Source: Rhodopirellula bahusiensis (GTDB lineage: Bacteria > Planctomycetota > Planctomycetia > Pirellulales > Pirellulaceae). From it: 64,000 nt of DNA. Below, piece by piece: positions 1 through 9,114 of this stretch (positions are counted from its first letter, which is position 1; the number at the start of each line of letters is the position of its first letter). The notes below the pieces were generated by a model. The model ran no database searches, was not told the DNA's origin, and saw only the letters and a program-made list of their open reading frames with translations. The stretch is taken from assembly GCF_002727185.1 (NCBI RefSeq), contig NZ_NIZW01000028.1, positions 1-64,000 of the forward strand, given 5' to 3'. Position numbers and translations under genes: made by a program.

Positions 1-1
1 A

Positions 2-97
2 TCTGGCGAGGTTATCGAGAACTCACCCTACTACTTGACGGAATGCGTCTGGCGGAGCAAACCAGATCGAAAAGTTGTGGGTAAAGACAAGGGCTGA
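2..97 (+). CDS. possible C-terminal end of an upstream gene (partial)
   Basis: A reading frame is open from the left edge and stops with TGA at 95-97. It gives 31 residues ending in a basic tail (VVGKDKG). The composition looks protein-like, but I do not recognise a family and another plus frame is open almost as far (to a TAA at 82-84). The stop lies inside the first bases of the REP-type repeat that begins near 91, so the repeat may have created the present C-terminus. Treat this as a weak call; only sequence to the left can settle it. Confidence 0.3.
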   Translation, partial: SGEVIENSPYYLTECVWRSKPDRKVVGKDKG

Positions 98-240
98 CAC
101 CCCGAGCTAAGGAAGTCGGCCCCGTCCGGGGCGGATTTGTGGATGACTCCGGAGGAGTCCGCGTCAGTAGCTCGGGGTGTCAGCCCCGAGAATCGTTGGC
201 CACCCATAGGACCATCGCCCCGGACGGGGCCGTCGTGGGA
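91..240. repeat. REP-like palindromic repeat, left copy
   Basis: About 150 bases made of short GC-rich palindromes: GGCCCCGTCCGGGGC near 119, GACTCCGGAGGAGTC near 145, and an inverted GCCCCGGACGGGGCC near 217. CCCGAGCTAA near 101 pairs with AGCTCGGGG near 170. The same block, about 85-90% identical by eye, recurs at about 804-958 on the other side of the transposase gene. Such paired palindromic units are the usual partners of RAYT transposases. Confidence 0.75.
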
Positions 241-258
241 TGGGCGACACGTTTCCGT

Positions 259-705
259 TCATTCGAACACGTAACGAGGATCGAACTGGATGCCGTGTTT
301 GCGCAACAGCGCCGTGAACTCTTCCTTGAAGGTCAAATTCTTGTGATGTTCCTTTTGATTCGAAATGTATGTCTTGACAGATTCAACGGAGGATTCGCTG
401 ACAGAGAACGCTCCGTACTTCGTCTGCCACTGAAAGGTTTTCCGTTTCGGGAAATGTTCGTGCACCCAAACGCTTGAGTTGGATTTCAGGTCACGCACAC
501 AATCGGAAATCGATTGCGCTGGATGCATGCTGACCAACAAATGGATGTGGTCTTCGACCCCGCCGGCGGCCAAGAGGGAATGTTTGCGTTTGCGAAGAAT
601 GCCACCGATGTAGGCGTAGATGTCTTCTTGGAATGCTTCGGCGATCGATGGTTTTCGATCCTTGGTGCTCCAGATCAAATGGACACGCAAATTGGTGTAC
701 GCCAT
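259..705 (-). CDS. REP-associated tyrosine transposase (IS200-like, Y1 family)
   Basis: A 148-residue protein of the IS200/RAYT group, single-strand DNA endonucleases that act on hairpins through an HUH site and one tyrosine. The HxH pair is visible as H53-I-H55 in the segment VEDHIHLLVSM. The probable catalytic tyrosine is Y113 in KTYISNQKEHH, a block typical of this family. Length is normal for the family (about 130-180 residues) and the reading frame is intact, so it may be active. The ATG at 703-705 is the natural start because the N-terminus (AYTNLRVHLIWSTK) already matches the family. The gene stands alone between two REP-like arrays, which is the classic RAYT arrangement: these enzymes are thought to spread or maintain REP units rather than move themselves. 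It could also be called a solitary IS200-type transposase. Confidence 0.9.
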   Translation of the reverse strand: MAYTNLRVHLIWSTKDRKPSIAEAFQEDIYAYIGGILRKRKHSLLAAGGVEDHIHLLVSMHPAQSISDCVRDLKSNSSVWVHEHFPKRKTFQWQTKYGAFSVSESSVESVKTYISNQKEHHKNLTFKEEFTALLRKHGIQFDPRYVFE

Positions 706-758
706 CGGAAATCACCTCGGGTGAATGTGTTGGAAAGAGCATTCAAGTGTAGCGATAC

Positions 759-958
759 GCCGGCCCCGTCCGGGGCGTTTTGAACATCTCGCCTGTATTC
801 ACGTTTCTCGGGGCTTCCACCCCGAGCTAAGAAAGTCGGCCCCGTCCGGGGCGATTTCGTGGATGGCTCCGGAGGAGTCCGCGTCAGTAGCTCGGTGCGG
901 CAGCCCCGAGAATCGTTGGCGGCCCATAAGACCATCGCCCCGGATGGGGCCGTCGTTG
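759..958. repeat. REP-like palindromic repeat, right copy
   Basis: It contains a single GGCCCCGTCCGGGGC hairpin near 764 and then a full copy (about 804-958) of the block found at 91-240, with the same order of palindromes: near 839 GGCCCCGTCCGGGGC, near 866 the GACTCC/GGAGTC-type arm pair, near 936 GCCCCGGATGGGGCC. Substitutions relative to the left copy include a change in the loop of the last palindrome. The copy ends about 26 bases from the stop codon of the helicase gene at 984. No gene is seen in this stretch. Confidence 0.75.
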
Positions 959-983
959 ATTCGCTTGATGCGACTCTGGTCGA

Positions 984-3755
984 TCACGCGAATGACAACC
1001 GGCGGCTTGGCACGTCTTCCTTTTCGGTTGATGGGGCCATCGGTTCAATCTTCGAATCGCCAAACCAATTCGCGTCGCCGCTTTCGAACAACACTTCGCC
1101 TTCGGAGGTTGGGTCGGCTTCGCACTTCCATGCGTGATACAGCAGCGAGGCGGCGGTTTTGTTGTTGAAGTCCTTCTTTCCGGCGGGCGGAATCACCAAG
1201 TACAAACCTTGCCGAGCTCGTGTCATGGCGACGTAGAGCAAGCACATCGCTTCGGTCAAACGGGAAGCAACGGAGCCGCCAAACACGGCTTGCCAGCGTT
1301 TGGGAAGGAAGTGCCATTGGGCCTCGCCGACGGAACGACTGAGCCCGCGTGCGGGTTGGCCAATCTCGGGGATGTCGGCCAAGCATTGTGGTGATTGTCC
1401 CAGCAACGCTTTGTGGATCTCGGGCAAGAAGACAGCGTCAAATTCCAACCCTTTGGATTGGTGAACCGTCATCACTCGAACGACCGCCGCCCGCGGACGC
1501 TGGACACGCTTTTCGTGAACCAGTTCGACGAAGTCACGCAGGCGACTGTCCGCTGTGTGTTGGTAGAGCGTTGCCAATTCGATCAGTTGTTCCAAACGCA
1601 CGTTCTCACGACTGTCGCAGTGAGGCATCAACGCTTTCGCGAGAAACAGGATCGTTTTGGCGAGACCCTGGTCCTCGATTCGAGATCGAAGCTGATCGGC
1701 GGCTTCGCCTTTGCCATCGCTGTCCGACAGCGGCAAGACAAACTGGAGCGGGCTGCTCGCCACATGCAAACGCCAACGACCGTCGCCGGGATGTTCGCAC
1801 ATCATCAGCGCGGACAGAATCCAACGCACGGCGACGGAATCGACCAGCGGGTTTCCGCCCTCGGCACTGACGTCGACATCGAGGTGTTCCAGTCGATTGA
1901 TCAGTGCACCGACGGTGCTGTTGGTGCGAGTCAGCACGCCGATTGTCAGGTGCGGTGATTGGTGGTGCAGCTCGGCAATTTGTTTGGCAACGTCGTCCAG
2001 CAATCCCTTTTGGATCTCAGCCGCGGACGGTTTGCTCTTCGTCTTGGCGTCGGAGTCTGCGGGTGGTTGCAGGTTCAATTCCGCGGTTCGAAACTGAACG
2101 TAGCCCGGCAATTTTCTCGCAGCGGTGTGCTTGGGAAAACGCTTGGCGAATCGCTTGAGGGCCTTGGCTTCGTAAGTCGCCTTGTCGGCGGGGTTGGGCG
2201 GATCCGTTCCCTCGGCCATTGGGTGACGAGGCAAATGTTGAAACGCGTCCGTGACCGCGTCGAGCACCACGCTACTGCTGCGATAACTTTCGTCTTGCTG
2301 CTTGGAAATGATGCCTGGGATTTGTTTGTCGACAGCATCAAAGATCTCGGCCACGCCTCCGCGCCAACCGTAGATGGCTTGCTTGGTATCGCCAACACAG
2401 AAGAACGATTTCGAACGTTTGGGATCCAAGACATTGGACGACGAGTCGGTCGATTCACCGGTGACCGATTGAGCCAGTAATCGAAGGACTTGCCACTGCA
2501 CCGGCGAGGTGTCTTGGAATTCATCGAGTAGCAAGTGATCGATGGAAGCATCGAGTCGGTCTTGCAGCGTGTGGTTGTCGAGCTGCGTGAACACACCGGC
2601 CAAGCGAACTGCGATGTCATCAAACGCGAGTGCTCGTTGGGCTTGTTTGACCAACTGAATCAACGTGTCGTAGTGGTCGACCAACATGCCGGTGGCGTGG
2701 TTCTGAGCCCGCAGCAAAGACAGCGATTCATGCCGAGCAACTTCGTAGATCAAGTCGAACTCGGGATCCAAACCCGGCGGGAACTTGCTGCGTCCAAATT
2801 TGACTTCTTCACCATGCAAACGTGCTTTGGCGATGTTCTTGGTCAGCGTGGCTTCCACCAGCGGACCAAATTCGCGAATTTCGAGGCTTTCGGCTGCGGA
2901 TTCGAGGGCTTTGACGAGCGACTTTTGCGGGACCTCGGCCGATCGAAGCATGCCTGCCGTGCGTGTGATGTCGGCGGACTCAGGCAGTTCAGGAACTTTC
3001 AATTGGTCCCAGCGTTCCACGTCGGCTTGGCGCGCCAGGTTGTACGTGTTCTCAACCACATCGATCAATTCGCGAGCGATGTTGCGTTTGACATCGCCGC
3101 GGCTGAGCATGGAGATCAGCGTCTCGGTCTCCGCCGGTTGCAGGGATTCGATCAGGTTCCCAATCGCGACTTGTCGCAACCAGATTTCTTCGACCTCGTC
3201 GGTCAAACGCCAACCGGGCGGAAGGTCCAATTCGAACGGCAGTGCTCGGGCAAGCTGCGAGAACAGACTGTCCAGCGTGCAAATGCGCAGCCGGTGAATG
3301 TTTCTCAGCAAGCGATGAAACAGTTGCCCGCAGACGTGACGCGGCAAGCCTTCGATGCCGACTTGTTGTCGCAATTCCGCGATCGCTTTTTCGCTCGGAT
3401 CGATCGCGGCTTTGCCGAGCGTGATCAAGACTCGCTCGAGAATCTCCCCGGCGGCTTTGCGAGTGAATGTGGTCGCGAGGATGGTTTCTGGTGGCGCACC
3501 GGTCAGCAGAATCTTCAGCAACCGAGCGGTCAGTTGGTAGGTCTTGCCCGTGCCCGCGGAGGCTCGGACCAAGGTTGGCTCGAACGCTTCCTGGAGCGTC
3601 GCCGGGGAATCAACGACAAAGTCCAATTCATCGGGAAGCGATTCGTCCTCGGGAAGGCGATCGTCATCATGAAGCATTTCGGCTTCTGAAGGACTGGCGT
3701 CCTCGTCGAAGAACGGGTTGTCGTCAAACAATGGGTGTTCGGATGGGTTGCTCAT
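984..3755 (-). CDS. UvrD/RecB-type helicase, AddA-like, short at the C-terminus
   Basis: A 923-residue superfamily 1A helicase. Visible motifs: Walker A ASAGTGKT (65-72), motif Ia TFTRKAAGE (96-104), motif II DEFQDT (411-416), motif III GDTKQAIYGWRGG (455-467), motif V TVHQSKGLEF (763-772) and motif VI YVAMTRAR (841-848). It is read with the nuclease gene upstream (3752-6664) and overlaps its stop by 4 bases (ATGA), so the two are an AddAB-like recombination pair that would resect double-strand breaks. AddA proteins normally run to about 1100-1250 residues and end in a PD-(D/E)XK nuclease domain; here only about 75 residues follow motif VI and no nuclease motif is seen. The stop lies about 26 bases from a REP array, so truncation by the repeat is possible. 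Alternatively this lineage has a helicase-only subunit. Confidence 0.85.
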   Translation of the reverse strand: MSNPSEHPLFDDNPFFDEDASPSEAEMLHDDDRLPEDESLPDELDFVVDSPATLQEAFEPTLVRASAGTGKTYQLTARLLKILLTGAPPETILATTFTRKAAGEILERVLITLGKAAIDPSEKAIAELRQQVGIEGLPRHVCGQLFHRLLRNIHRLRICTLDSLFSQLARALPFELDLPPGWRLTDEVEEIWLRQVAIGNLIESLQPAETETLISMLSRGDVKRNIARELIDVVENTYNLARQADVERWDQLKVPELPESADITRTAGMLRSAEVPQKSLVKALESAAESLEIREFGPLVEATLTKNIAKARLHGEEVKFGRSKFPPGLDPEFDLIYEVARHESLSLLRAQNHATGMLVDHYDTLIQLVKQAQRALAFDDIAVRLAGVFTQLDNHTLQDRLDASIDHLLLDEFQDTSPVQWQVLRLLAQSVTGESTDSSSNVLDPKRSKSFFCVGDTKQAIYGWRGGVAEIFDAVDKQIPGIISKQQDESYRSSSVVLDAVTDAFQHLPRHPMAEGTDPPNPADKATYEAKALKRFAKRFPKHTAARKLPGYVQFRTAELNLQPPADSDAKTKSKPSAAEIQKGLLDDVAKQIAELHHQSPHLTIGVLTRTNSTVGALINRLEHLDVDVSAEGGNPLVDSVAVRWILSALMMCEHPGDGRWRLHVASSPLQFVLPLSDSDGKGEAADQLRSRIEDQGLAKTILFLAKALMPHCDSRENVRLEQLIELATLYQHTADSRLRDFVELVHEKRVQRPRAAVVRVMTVHQSKGLEFDAVFLPEIHKALLGQSPQCLADIPEIGQPARGLSRSVGEAQWHFLPKRWQAVFGGSVASRLTEAMCLLYVAMTRARQGLYLVIPPAGKKDFNNKTAASLLYHAWKCEADPTSEGEVLFESGDANWFGDSKIEPMAPSTEKEDVPSRRLSFA

Positions 3756-6664
3756 TCGAAGGCCTCCGTGTCGTCGTCCATGGGAATGAACACGCTCTCA
3801 TTCATCAGCATTTCATAGTCGTCAAACTCGACGCCGTCGGGATTGGGCTCGAAGTGACACGCACGAATTTCGCGAACGCAGTGGTGGATCAATTCGTCTG
3901 CGGCGGCAAATTGTGCAGGGGTGAATTCGGCCAGGTTGATTTGCGTCTCCGTGTCTTTTTCGGCCACGTTGAAGTACCCCAGTTCAACATCCACCGGCTC
4001 GGCATCGATCCCGAGATCGGGAATGAAACGACGGTACAGCGGCAATTGCAAATCCACCCACTGAGTCGATCCATCGGGCAGTTTTTTGAGGTGTTTCTTT
4101 TCCGGTTTGTGACCGTGTGTTTTGTAGTCGAGAATCGCCCAACGCCCGGTTTCTGGGTGAAAGTCGATGCGGTCAAAACGCCCACGCAGGCCCGTGAACT
4201 GGCCGTCCAGTTCGATGCCCGTTGGCTTCTTGGGTTTGCCGGTGATGGGGTGGATCTTTTTCTCATCGACGGCGTCTTCCACCGCGTGAATTTGCCAGCC
4301 CGCAGAGGCACGTTCGGCTTGTCGAAGGGCGACCGTTTTCAGACGTCGTTGGGCTTGGCGAACTTGCAACTTCACCGTCGTGGAGGTGTTGTCGCCAAAG
4401 TGTTTTGCCGCGAATTTGTGCAGCTCTTCAATCAGGGCTTCTTCGATGCGTTTGGGATCGGTTTCGTTCTTGTAGTCGCTTCTTCCGAACTCTTCGAGTG
4501 CACCGTGGACAAGGTCGCCAAACTGGTTGGCCGCCAACTCCAACGGCGAATCATCCAGCGGTCGCAGCCTCAAAACATGGCGCAGGTAAAACCGGTAAGG
4601 ACAAGCGAGGTAGGCAGAGAATGCGGTGACACTGAGCGTGTCGATTGTCCGGCCGGGTTCCGGTGGCGGGGGAGCGAAGAAGGCTTGGGAATCAACGCGG
4701 ACCGCAGGAGGTGGCTGGATCGGTTCGATCTCGATCTTGGGTCGCGGAACCGTCAGCAAATCACAAACCCGCTTGGCGGCTTCTTCCGGCGTCGCCGCGG
4801 CGAGCAAACGCGACGGCGGTGTGGGTGATCCGTCGGCGGAGTGTGAACCGACGAGAAAACGCACCGTTTCGCGAGACGTCAGCAATTGCTGCATCGCATG
4901 CACGTCGCGAGCGTAGCGGCGATCGTTGGCGGATTGATGCAGTGTCGATCGCAGCGACTGCGGCAAGAACGGGTCGCCTGATTGGGCTTCGGGAACGAAG
5001 GGATGATTCAATCCGCAAACCACGAGGGCTGGTGAATCATCGAGAGCAAGGTCCAACCATCCCAGCAATTCAATTTCAGTCGGCGAGGGATCGTCGACCC
5101 AACGCACTTCGCTCATGCGTGACGCGAGCATCTCAACGGCGACGGAACCTTCGACCGGCTCATCGAGCGACGGACTGAGGTCGGCGAATCGGTGCAGCAA
5201 TCGGAAGACGGCACGCAGGGCTTGCTGGGTTCTGGAAATTGAAGCGTTAGGCTCCGTTTCTTCCGACTCTTCGGCGGCATCGGGATCCACCGGCAGAAGC
5301 GACTGAGCGTTTTCGCCATGCAACTCGAGCAAGATTGCTTGAAGCGTTTCGCTCCATTGCCGAATCGGCTGTGGTTCGGTGTTTTCAATCAGCGGCGACA
5401 ACCAGTGATCCAAAACGTCGCGAATTTGGTTGGCGGTTTTGGTTTGCTGGACTTCCTCAGGAAGGGGCTCGTCGACTGACTGGGGAAAGGCGGACGAGAG
5501 AAGTTGATCGAGCTCTCGCAACCACATTTCCGATTCGGGATGGTCAGGGCAACGCTCACTGACATACCGAGTCACGTCGGCGTGACGGACGAGTGCCGCC
5601 AGCGAACGCCAAGTCCGTCGTTGCAGATAGGTGACAATCAAGTGCATCAATCGTCCGACGGCGGTTTGACCGACGCGGTGTCCCAAATGGCGATGCGTCG
5701 CGACGCCCAACAAGTCACAGCGGTTCTCAATCGGTTCGACTTGCGATTCGTCGGTGACGCCGATCGTGATTTGGTCGATGCGGTATTTCTGGCCCAGTTC
5801 CGACAGCGTTTCCATCACCGCAGCGGTCTGATCCGAGATGTCCCCGGTGGGAATCAGTTGGCCGTCTTGCAAAGGCAAGCAATGAGATTGCCAGCGTCCG
5901 GCGTTCAAGTTTCCAAACGAATCGAATCGTTTCGCGTGGGTGTCGGGAGCTGCCACCAAAGCCGTGATCGCAGCCGAGTTCTTGGACGATTCGACTTGGC
6001 CCAACATCGAGACCAGCAGTTTGGAAATGTCGGTGGTCCCGATCAGCACCAGCGGCCGAGTCGCGCGGCAAGCGTTGTTGCGAATCGCGTCAAGTTGGGC
6101 TTCGTTGGGATCGGCTTTTCCCGCCGCGGCGAGTTCCGCCAAGTAAGCCTTCATCAAGTCGACGAAGAATTGCCAACGACGACGCTCGCCGGCTGAGTCG
6201 CACATTGCCAAGACGTCGGCGTAGGTCAGGCCTTCGGCCGCGATGGAATTGTGCAGCCGCCGCATCGTGCCACCCAGTTCCAACCAAGCGTCGGCGGCAT
6301 CGGGTGCCGGTGGGGTGGAAATCAGCACGCTCAAGTCATCTTGGTTGGCGGCCGCGAGGACTCGCGCCCAGGCCAACGTCTGTTCGAAGTCCAATGCCGC
6401 CGCGTCGGATTCGTACAACCTGGAGGGCAGGTCGCCGACCGTTAGCATTCGCGGGAGATCCACGGTTCGCTTCGCCGCGATGGCCTCGGCTTGCAGAAGC
6501 TCCTTCATTCGGTCGATCGCGCGGCGGGAGGGGAACACCAAATCCAAGTGCGACAAATCCCAGTCGCCTTTGGTTCTGGTTTTCGGCCCGTTGGTTTCTT
6601 TCAGCCACTGCAGGCTTGAGACCAGCAGCGGTTGGTTCCATCCCAGAAAGATTGTTTGCGTCAT
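3752..6664 (-). CDS. AddB-like PD-(D/E)XK nuclease/inactivated helicase subunit
   Basis: A 970-residue protein of the AddB/RexB type. The N-terminal half resembles a helicase fold without a Walker A motif (start FLGWNQPLLVSSL, then LVFPSRRAIDRMKELL). The C-terminal third is a RecB-family nuclease: the segment TAFSAYLACPYRFYLRHVLRL, then GRFDRID with D831 or D834, then D846-Y-K848 in AILDYKT. One cysteine of the Fe-S cluster position is present (ACPYRF), but I do not see the C-terminal Cys cluster of classical AddB. I chose the ATG at 6662-6664 (MTQTIFLGW) because the residues encoded upstream are Arg-rich and low in family character, although the frame stays open to 6928. It lies just upstream of the helicase gene and shares the ATGA overlap, implying translational coupling and a complex. 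Confidence 0.83.
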   Translation of the reverse strand: MTQTIFLGWNQPLLVSSLQWLKETNGPKTRTKGDWDLSHLDLVFPSRRAIDRMKELLQAEAIAAKRTVDLPRMLTVGDLPSRLYESDAAALDFEQTLAWARVLAAANQDDLSVLISTPPAPDAADAWLELGGTMRRLHNSIAAEGLTYADVLAMCDSAGERRRWQFFVDLMKAYLAELAAAGKADPNEAQLDAIRNNACRATRPLVLIGTTDISKLLVSMLGQVESSKNSAAITALVAAPDTHAKRFDSFGNLNAGRWQSHCLPLQDGQLIPTGDISDQTAAVMETLSELGQKYRIDQITIGVTDESQVEPIENRCDLLGVATHRHLGHRVGQTAVGRLMHLIVTYLQRRTWRSLAALVRHADVTRYVSERCPDHPESEMWLRELDQLLSSAFPQSVDEPLPEEVQQTKTANQIRDVLDHWLSPLIENTEPQPIRQWSETLQAILLELHGENAQSLLPVDPDAAEESEETEPNASISRTQQALRAVFRLLHRFADLSPSLDEPVEGSVAVEMLASRMSEVRWVDDPSPTEIELLGWLDLALDDSPALVVCGLNHPFVPEAQSGDPFLPQSLRSTLHQSANDRRYARDVHAMQQLLTSRETVRFLVGSHSADGSPTPPSRLLAAATPEEAAKRVCDLLTVPRPKIEIEPIQPPPAVRVDSQAFFAPPPPEPGRTIDTLSVTAFSAYLACPYRFYLRHVLRLRPLDDSPLELAANQFGDLVHGALEEFGRSDYKNETDPKRIEEALIEELHKFAAKHFGDNTSTTVKLQVRQAQRRLKTVALRQAERASAGWQIHAVEDAVDEKKIHPITGKPKKPTGIELDGQFTGLRGRFDRIDFHPETGRWAILDYKTHGHKPEKKHLKKLPDGSTQWVDLQLPLYRRFIPDLGIDAEPVDVELGYFNVAEKDTETQINLAEFTPAQFAAADELIHHCVREIRACHFEPNPDGVEFDDYEMLMNESVFIPMDDDTEAFE

Positions 6665-6735
6665 TCGGTTTGAATTGTGGATTCGCGGTGGGGGCGAGCA
6701 GAGAACGCAGGCGTCAAATGCGGGGAAACGCGTTG

Positions 6736-7056
6736 CTATTCCACGTCCGGCTTTTCTCGCACCCAAACTTCGTCGTTTTCGACTTTGACATCGAAGCAGT
6801 CGACCTTGGTTCGCGGGTTGTCTTCCCAGGTGCCGTCTTTGATGCAGAATCGCCAAGCGTGCCAGGGGCAAGTCACCGAGTGGTCTTCGACGTGACCTTC
6901 GGCCAAGGACGCACCCATGTGAGGGCACAAATCGTCAATCGCGTACCATTCGTCGCCTTTGCGAAAAACCGCGACCATTCGGCCGTCGACGGGCACCGCT
7001 TTGCCCACGTTGTCCTCGAAATCGGAAACCTTGCCGACGCTTTCGTATTCGCTCAT
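6736..7056 (-). CDS. Rieske [2Fe-2S] ferredoxin-like protein (NirD-like)
   Basis: A 106-residue single-domain Rieske protein. The two cluster boxes are C44-P-H46 (CPHMGASL) and C63-P-W-H66 (CPWHAWRF), spaced as expected. There is no signal peptide or membrane segment, so it is cytoplasmic. Such small proteins act as electron carriers for oxygenases or as NirD-like small subunits, but no oxygenase or nitrite reductase gene is next to it, so its partner is unknown. I took the ATG at 7054-7056 (MSEYESVGKV), which matches the family's N-terminus; an upstream in-frame codon would add 29 polar residues without domain character. It is divergent from the radical SAM gene starting at 7236. Confidence 0.88.
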   Translation of the reverse strand: MSEYESVGKVSDFEDNVGKAVPVDGRMVAVFRKGDEWYAIDDLCPHMGASLAEGHVEDHSVTCPWHAWRFCIKDGTWEDNPRTKVDCFDVKVENDEVWVREKPDVE

Positions 7057-7235
7057 TTTTTCGTTCTCTGTTTGATTTGGACTGCGTTCTCGCCGCTCAG
7101 CGTTCTGATCCTCCGTTTTATCCCACGCCAGCCGATTCCCCAATGAGGCTGAGGATGACTCCGGCGGCCGGATTCGCTTTAATGGACACCCGGTTGTCGC
7201 TTGACCACTCGATCCGTCTTTGGTGCCAGTATTTT

Positions 7236-9074
7236 ATGATTCATCACGAACTCCGACGAAAACTCGAATCTCGCGTTTTGCCTCACGTGCAAACGCCGGC
7301 TCAGTATGTTGGCGGGGAACGCAACATCATCGTCAAAGACCATCGGAAACTACGCGGGAAAATCGCGGTTGGATTCCCCGATGCGTACACGATCGGGATG
7401 AGCCATCACGGGCTGCAAGTCCTGTATTCGATGATCAATCGGCGAGACGATTGGTGTGCTGAGCGAGTCTTCATGCCTTGGCCGGACATGGAAGCGAAAC
7501 TGCGTGAGCACAACCTGCCGCTCTACACGCTGGAAACGTTCACGCCTCTGAACGAGTTTGACGTCATTGGATTGTCGCTGCAGTACGAAATCAGCTCGCC
7601 GAACGTGTTGACGATGGTCGACCTCGGCGGGATACCGCTCGACGCCGTTGACCGGACGATGGCGGATCCGTTGTTGGTTGCGGGAGGACCATGTTGTCAA
7701 AACCCGGAGCCAATGGCCGACGTCTTCGATGTGATGGTGACCGGCGACGGCGAACCGGCGCTGCCAGAGGTTTGCGAGTTGTGGCTCAGCCTTCGTGAAG
7801 AGGCCCGCTTGCCCGACGGAACATTCGTGACCGGTGAAGAAGGCCGGAAGCAACGCGAAGACGCCTTGGCTCGCGTGGCTCAGCAATTGCCGTTTGCTTA
7901 TGTGCCTCGGTTCTACGAGCCACAGTATTCCGACAACAACCGAATCGGATCGATCATTCGAACTCGCGATGACGTGCCGGAGACAATCGCACCCAGCGTG
8001 ATCAGTGACTTGGATGGCATGCCGTTGCCGACCGAGCCCATTGTGCCGTACGTCAACTGCGTGCACGACCGAATCGCGATCGAGATCATGCGAGGCTGCC
8101 CGCACCTGTGCCGGTTCTGCCAAAGCACAGTGATCAAACGACCGCTGCGAATTCGCGAGGTCGACACGATCGTCAACGCGGCGTTGGAAAGCTATCGCAG
8201 CACGGGCTTCAACGAGATCAGCATTCTGTCGCTCTCCAGCAGTGACTACCCGCACTTTGCCGAGCTGGTGAAACGGTTGCATGAAGTCTTCGTGCCGCTG
8301 GACGTGAACATCAGCGTGCCGAGTTTGCGAGTCAACGACCAGTTGCGAACGCTGCCAGAATTGTTGGGTAGCACACGGCGTAAATCGCTGACGTTGGCAC
8401 CCGAAGTGGCTCGCGATGACATGCGGCAACAGATCCGCAAAAAGATCAAGAACAGCGATTTGATCGAGGGATGCCGGTCGGCTTTCCAAAACGGTTTCGA
8501 AAGCGTGAAGCTGTACTTCATGTGCGGTTTGCCTGGCGAGCGGCCAGTCGATTTGGACGGCATCGTGGACTTGGCCGAAACGATTTCGACGGTCGGCAAA
8601 GAGGTCAACGGCCGCTACGCGCGAGTCACGGCCAGTGTTTCGAACTTCGTTCCGAAATCGCACACGCCGTATCAATGGAACGGGATGCAGTCTCGCGAAT
8701 ATTTCAAGTGGGCCCACGACTACCTGTGGAAACGTCGCAAGATTCGCAGCGTGAACATCAAGTGCCACGACATTGAAACCAGCTTGCTGGAAGGCGTGAT
8801 CAGCCGAGGTGACCGCCGGACTGGAAAAGCCATTCGGCTGGCCTGGGAACGCGGGGCTCGCATGGATGGTTGGACCGAACACCTCGACGCAGAACGTTGG
8901 TGGCAAGCGATCGAGGACGCTGGTATCGACGTCGATCAACAGGTGCATCAGAAGTACGAGATGATGGACAAGCTCCCTTGGGATCACGTCAACGTGAAGT
9001 TTGGACGCACGTACCTCGAAAAAGAACAAAGCCGTGCGACCATCCAATTGACCGACATGGCCAACGCGACTTAG
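7236..9074 (+). CDS. B12-binding-type radical SAM protein (TIGR03960-like)
   Basis: A 612-residue protein with an N-terminal B12-binding-like Rossmann region (about 45-210; VAFPDxYxIGMSH-like segment IAVGFPDAYTIGMSHHG) followed by a radical SAM barrel. The [4Fe-4S] ligands are C288, C292 and C295 in RGCPHLCRFCQ, a CxxxCxxC motif. The N-terminal sequence HHELRRKLESRVLPHVQ is characteristic of the uncharacterised rSAM family TIGR03960, often linked elsewhere to a second small protein (TIGR03936) or to ribonuclease G genes; neither is seen here. The frame is open upstream to 7077, but the family homology begins at the ATG at 7236. The substrate is not known. It is followed by an inverted repeat and then the phosphoesterase gene. 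Confidence 0.87.
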   Translation: MIHHELRRKLESRVLPHVQTPAQYVGGERNIIVKDHRKLRGKIAVGFPDAYTIGMSHHGLQVLYSMINRRDDWCAERVFMPWPDMEAKLREHNLPLYTLETFTPLNEFDVIGLSLQYEISSPNVLTMVDLGGIPLDAVDRTMADPLLVAGGPCCQNPEPMADVFDVMVTGDGEPALPEVCELWLSLREEARLPDGTFVTGEEGRKQREDALARVAQQLPFAYVPRFYEPQYSDNNRIGSIIRTRDDVPETIAPSVISDLDGMPLPTEPIVPYVNCVHDRIAIEIMRGCPHLCRFCQSTVIKRPLRIREVDTIVNAALESYRSTGFNEISILSLSSSDYPHFAELVKRLHEVFVPLDVNISVPSLRVNDQLRTLPELLGSTRRKSLTLAPEVARDDMRQQIRKKIKNSDLIEGCRSAFQNGFESVKLYFMCGLPGERPVDLDGIVDLAETISTVGKEVNGRYARVTASVSNFVPKSHTPYQWNGMQSREYFKWAHDYLWKRRKIRSVNIKCHDIETSLLEGVISRGDRRTGKAIRLAWERGARMDGWTEHLDAERWWQAIEDAGIDVDQQVHQKYEMMDKLPWDHVNVKFGRTYLEKEQSRATIQLTDMANAT

Positions 9075-9114
9075 CAATTGGAACCGTTCATCGATTGCAC
9101 CGTGTCGCGGCAAG

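Noticed and set aside
1250-2480. Long open frames on the plus strand opposite the helicase gene
   Set aside because: They lie entirely inside the conserved helicase gene on the other strand and show no domain character; they are expected in GC-rich DNA.
7057-7235. Search for a cobalamin riboswitch upstream of the B12-type radical SAM gene
   Set aside because: No B12-box-like conserved bases are visible in the 179-base divergent gap, and the protein family is not usually controlled that way.
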